64,000 nucleotides of DNA from Solirubrobacteraceae bacterium (GTDB taxonomy: Bacteria > Actinomycetota > Thermoleophilia > Solirubrobacterales > Solirubrobacteraceae), in NCBI GenBank assembly GCA_024711025.1, contig JANJTP010000043.1:1-64000 (forward strand), given 5' to 3'. The notes beneath the pieces are model-generated. The model worked only from the letters and a program-made list of their open reading frames with translations, ran no database searches and was not told the DNA's origin. Made by a program: the position numbers and the translations under genes. Below are positions 62,334 to 64,000 of the stretch, in pieces. How positions within the stretch are numbered: the stretch's first letter is position 1; the number at the start of each line of letters is the position of its first letter.

Positions 62334-62636
62334 CTACGCGGCCGCGTCGGCTGGCACGAGGCGCACATCCACGCCGAGTGCCCGCGTGAGCGCTCCGAGC
62401 GTCGCTGTCGTCGGGTTCGCCTGACCTCGCTCGATCCGGCTGATCTCGGCCTGGTCGATGCCAGACCGGTCGGCGAGCTGCTTCTGCGTCAGGTGCTGCG
62501 CGCGCCGGCGCTCGGCCAGCTGGCGAGCGAGCGAGAAGTGCAGACGGAATGCCTCGAGCTCGGCGAGCGCCTCGGGACCCTCGGCCCGCGCCTCCACCTC
62601 GAGCTCCTGCAGGAAGGTGTCAAAGGACGTGCTCAT
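62334..62636 (-). CDS. HigA-like XRE-family antitoxin
   Basis: SLARQLAERRRAQHLTQKQLADRSGIDQAEISRIERGQANPTTATLGALTRALGVDVRLVPADAA. Confidence 0.87.
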   Translation of the reverse strand: MSTSFDTFLQELEVEARAEGPEALAELEAFRLHFSLARQLAERRRAQHLTQKQLADRSGIDQAEISRIERGQANPTTATLGALTRALGVDVRLVPADAAA

Positions 62637-62690
62637 CGTGGGGTTCGCATGACAGCGTGATATGGGTTATAGACCATACGAGTCCGATGG

Positions 62691-63120
62691 TCAACCGCGC
62701 TCGCGGCGTTTGAAGTCCGCGAGCCGCTTGCGTGCGGTCGCGATCTCACGCTGCTGGCGCTTTGCATTCGGGTCAGCGCCCTTGTCGTAGCCGCCGAGCA
62801 GCAGCACGAGCCGGTCCCCGTGCGCGTGACAGAAGACGCGTAGCAGGGATCCGTTCGCCGCCCGGCTCGGTGCGTACCGGCCTGCCGACGCTGCGCAGGA
62901 TCTCCGCGGCGTCGTGGCGCAGGCGGAACTCGAACAGGCCATCACCGAGCTGCTTGCCTTAGCCCGTGCGGCACACGCCGATCCCCTCGACCTGAAGGAT
63001 CTCGGCCATCGCCACACCGATCGCCCGGCGCTGGGTCGGCGTCAGCTCTTCGCGCAGCCATCGAAGCACCGGCTGACCACCATTGGCGTCCTCGTAGAAC
63101 TCAAGCTCATAGTGACCCAC
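62691..63120 (-). pseudogene. HigB/RelE-like toxin, inactivated by an in-frame stop and a frameshift
   Basis: GTG at 63120: MGHYELEFYEDANGGQPVLRWLREELTPTQRRAIGVAMAEILQVEGIGVCRTG*GKQLGDGLFEFRLRHDAAEILRSVGR, then a frameshift into LLRVFCHAHGDRLVLLLGGYDKGADPNAKRQQREIATARKRLADFKRRERG. Confidence 0.85.
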
Positions 63121-63434
63121 GGGCGCGCCACCCTACGCCAGCTCGCCGACACCGAGCCCTGCTGCCGCACCGGGCAATGCAAGCGCGGAGCACTTCTGTC
63201 GGGCCGCGCGAGCAGCGAGACCCAGAACGGCCGCACACAGTTTGCATTTCCAATGCGGCGCGTCCCCGTAGACGAGTCTCGGACCACGATCGGGCGGGCC
63301 CAGCGGTGCCAGCTGACGGTCTACGCGTGTACGCCGCACCAAGGGGTGCCACCGTGTGCCGGGTCGTTGCGCTTCGAATCTCGAGCACGATCGGGACGCC
63401 GTGACGGAGGGTCACCCTCTTGGGGTGCAGCGCG

Positions 63435-63950
63435 GTGCCCGATCCCTGGCGAGTGGTCCGGTACCGAGACGCGGGCCGCCGTAATCGCTCCCGCTCGTTC
63501 GTGCGCAAGGCCGACGCCGACCGCTTCGACGCCGAGGTCATCCGCCGCCGCCAGCTCGGGGTGCTGAGCACGCTCGACGCGGGCGCCGAAACCCTCGACG
63601 AGCTCGTCACCAGGACCTGGGCGCCGAATCACGCCGTCACGGTCGCGCCGAAGACGCGCAAGCTCTACACGAGCCTCTACGACCATCACCTCGCGCCGAC
63701 GCTCGGCGACATCGCGCTGCGCGACCTGCGTCCCGAGCTGATCGCACGCTGGCAGGCCGACCCTACGTGCTGCGCCACTCGTTCGCCAGCCTGCTCCTGC
63801 ACGAGGGCCGCAGCTGATCTACGTCGCCCGCCGGCTCGGACACGACGCTCGGCTCACCCTGACGCGCTTACGGGGAAGTCATCGACGAGTTCGAGGACCA
63901 GCCGCGCGTCGGCGCCGAGGAGACGATCCGGCAGGCGCGCGTTCCCCGGC
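63435..63950 (+). pseudogene. Degenerate phage-type tyrosine integrase (internal deletion and frameshifts)
   Basis: RSRSFVRKADADRFDAEVIRRRQLGVLS...ELVTRTWAPNHAVTVAPKTRKLYTSLYDHHLAPTLGDIALRDLRPELIARWQADP, then out of frame YVLRHSFASLLLHEGRS / LIYVARRLGHDARLTLTR / YGEVIDEFEDQPRVGAEETIRQAR. Confidence 0.85.
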
Positions 63951-64000
63951 GTGTTCCCTCAGTTCCCCCGGGCCCCTCTCACACCCGCTGGGCCGGAGGG

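Noticed and set aside
63133-63342. Cys-containing small minus-strand ORF (HWKCKLCAAV...)
   Set aside because: A single CxxC in biased sequence between two pseudogenes; no support for a real gene.
63371-63386. tRNA T-loop-like CTTCGAATCTCG as a possible tRNA 3' end or att site
   Set aside because: No acceptor, D or anticodon stems could be folded around it by eye.

Overview
This 64 kb window is GC-rich chromosomal DNA, probably from an actinobacterium of the Thermoleophilia/Solirubrobacterales type (inferred from gene content and composition only). Most of it is housekeeping: a split minus-strand purine cluster (purN-recQ-purF-purL-purQ-purS-purC and purB-purE-purD), a heat-shock block (clpB, hspR, dnaJ, grpE, dnaK), an inositol-lipid-like locus (PAP2/AUR1-like, CDP-alcohol phosphatidyltransferase, Ino1, a glycosyltransferase-PHP fusion), a TPP-riboswitch thiO-thiS-thiG operon with divergent thiE, a pyruvate dehydrogenase cluster (lpd...pdhA-pdhB-pdhC), lipB-lipA, paired acyl-CoA dehydrogenases, and a cupredoxin/ECF-sigma/anti-sigma module. 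Accessory content: two VapBC-type modules, tandem secreted paralogues, and a decayed right end (HigB-like toxin pseudogene with intact HigA-like antitoxin, degenerate tyrosine integrase). The strongest unexplained signals are (1) a 114-bp imperfect palindrome of identical architecture (54+6+54) at two unlinked intergenic loci, each beside short direct repeats; (2) a shared HAIR-like operator variant, ATCTAAGT-N7-ANNNAGAT, upstream of both clpB and dnaK; (3) a 40-bp direct repeat bracketing the second TA module, whose left copy is the 3' end of a lost vapC; and (4) a glycosyltransferase-fold/PHP fusion whose GT signature motif looks degenerate. No tRNA, rRNA or CRISPR array was recognised. All calls are from reading the sequence; no search was run.
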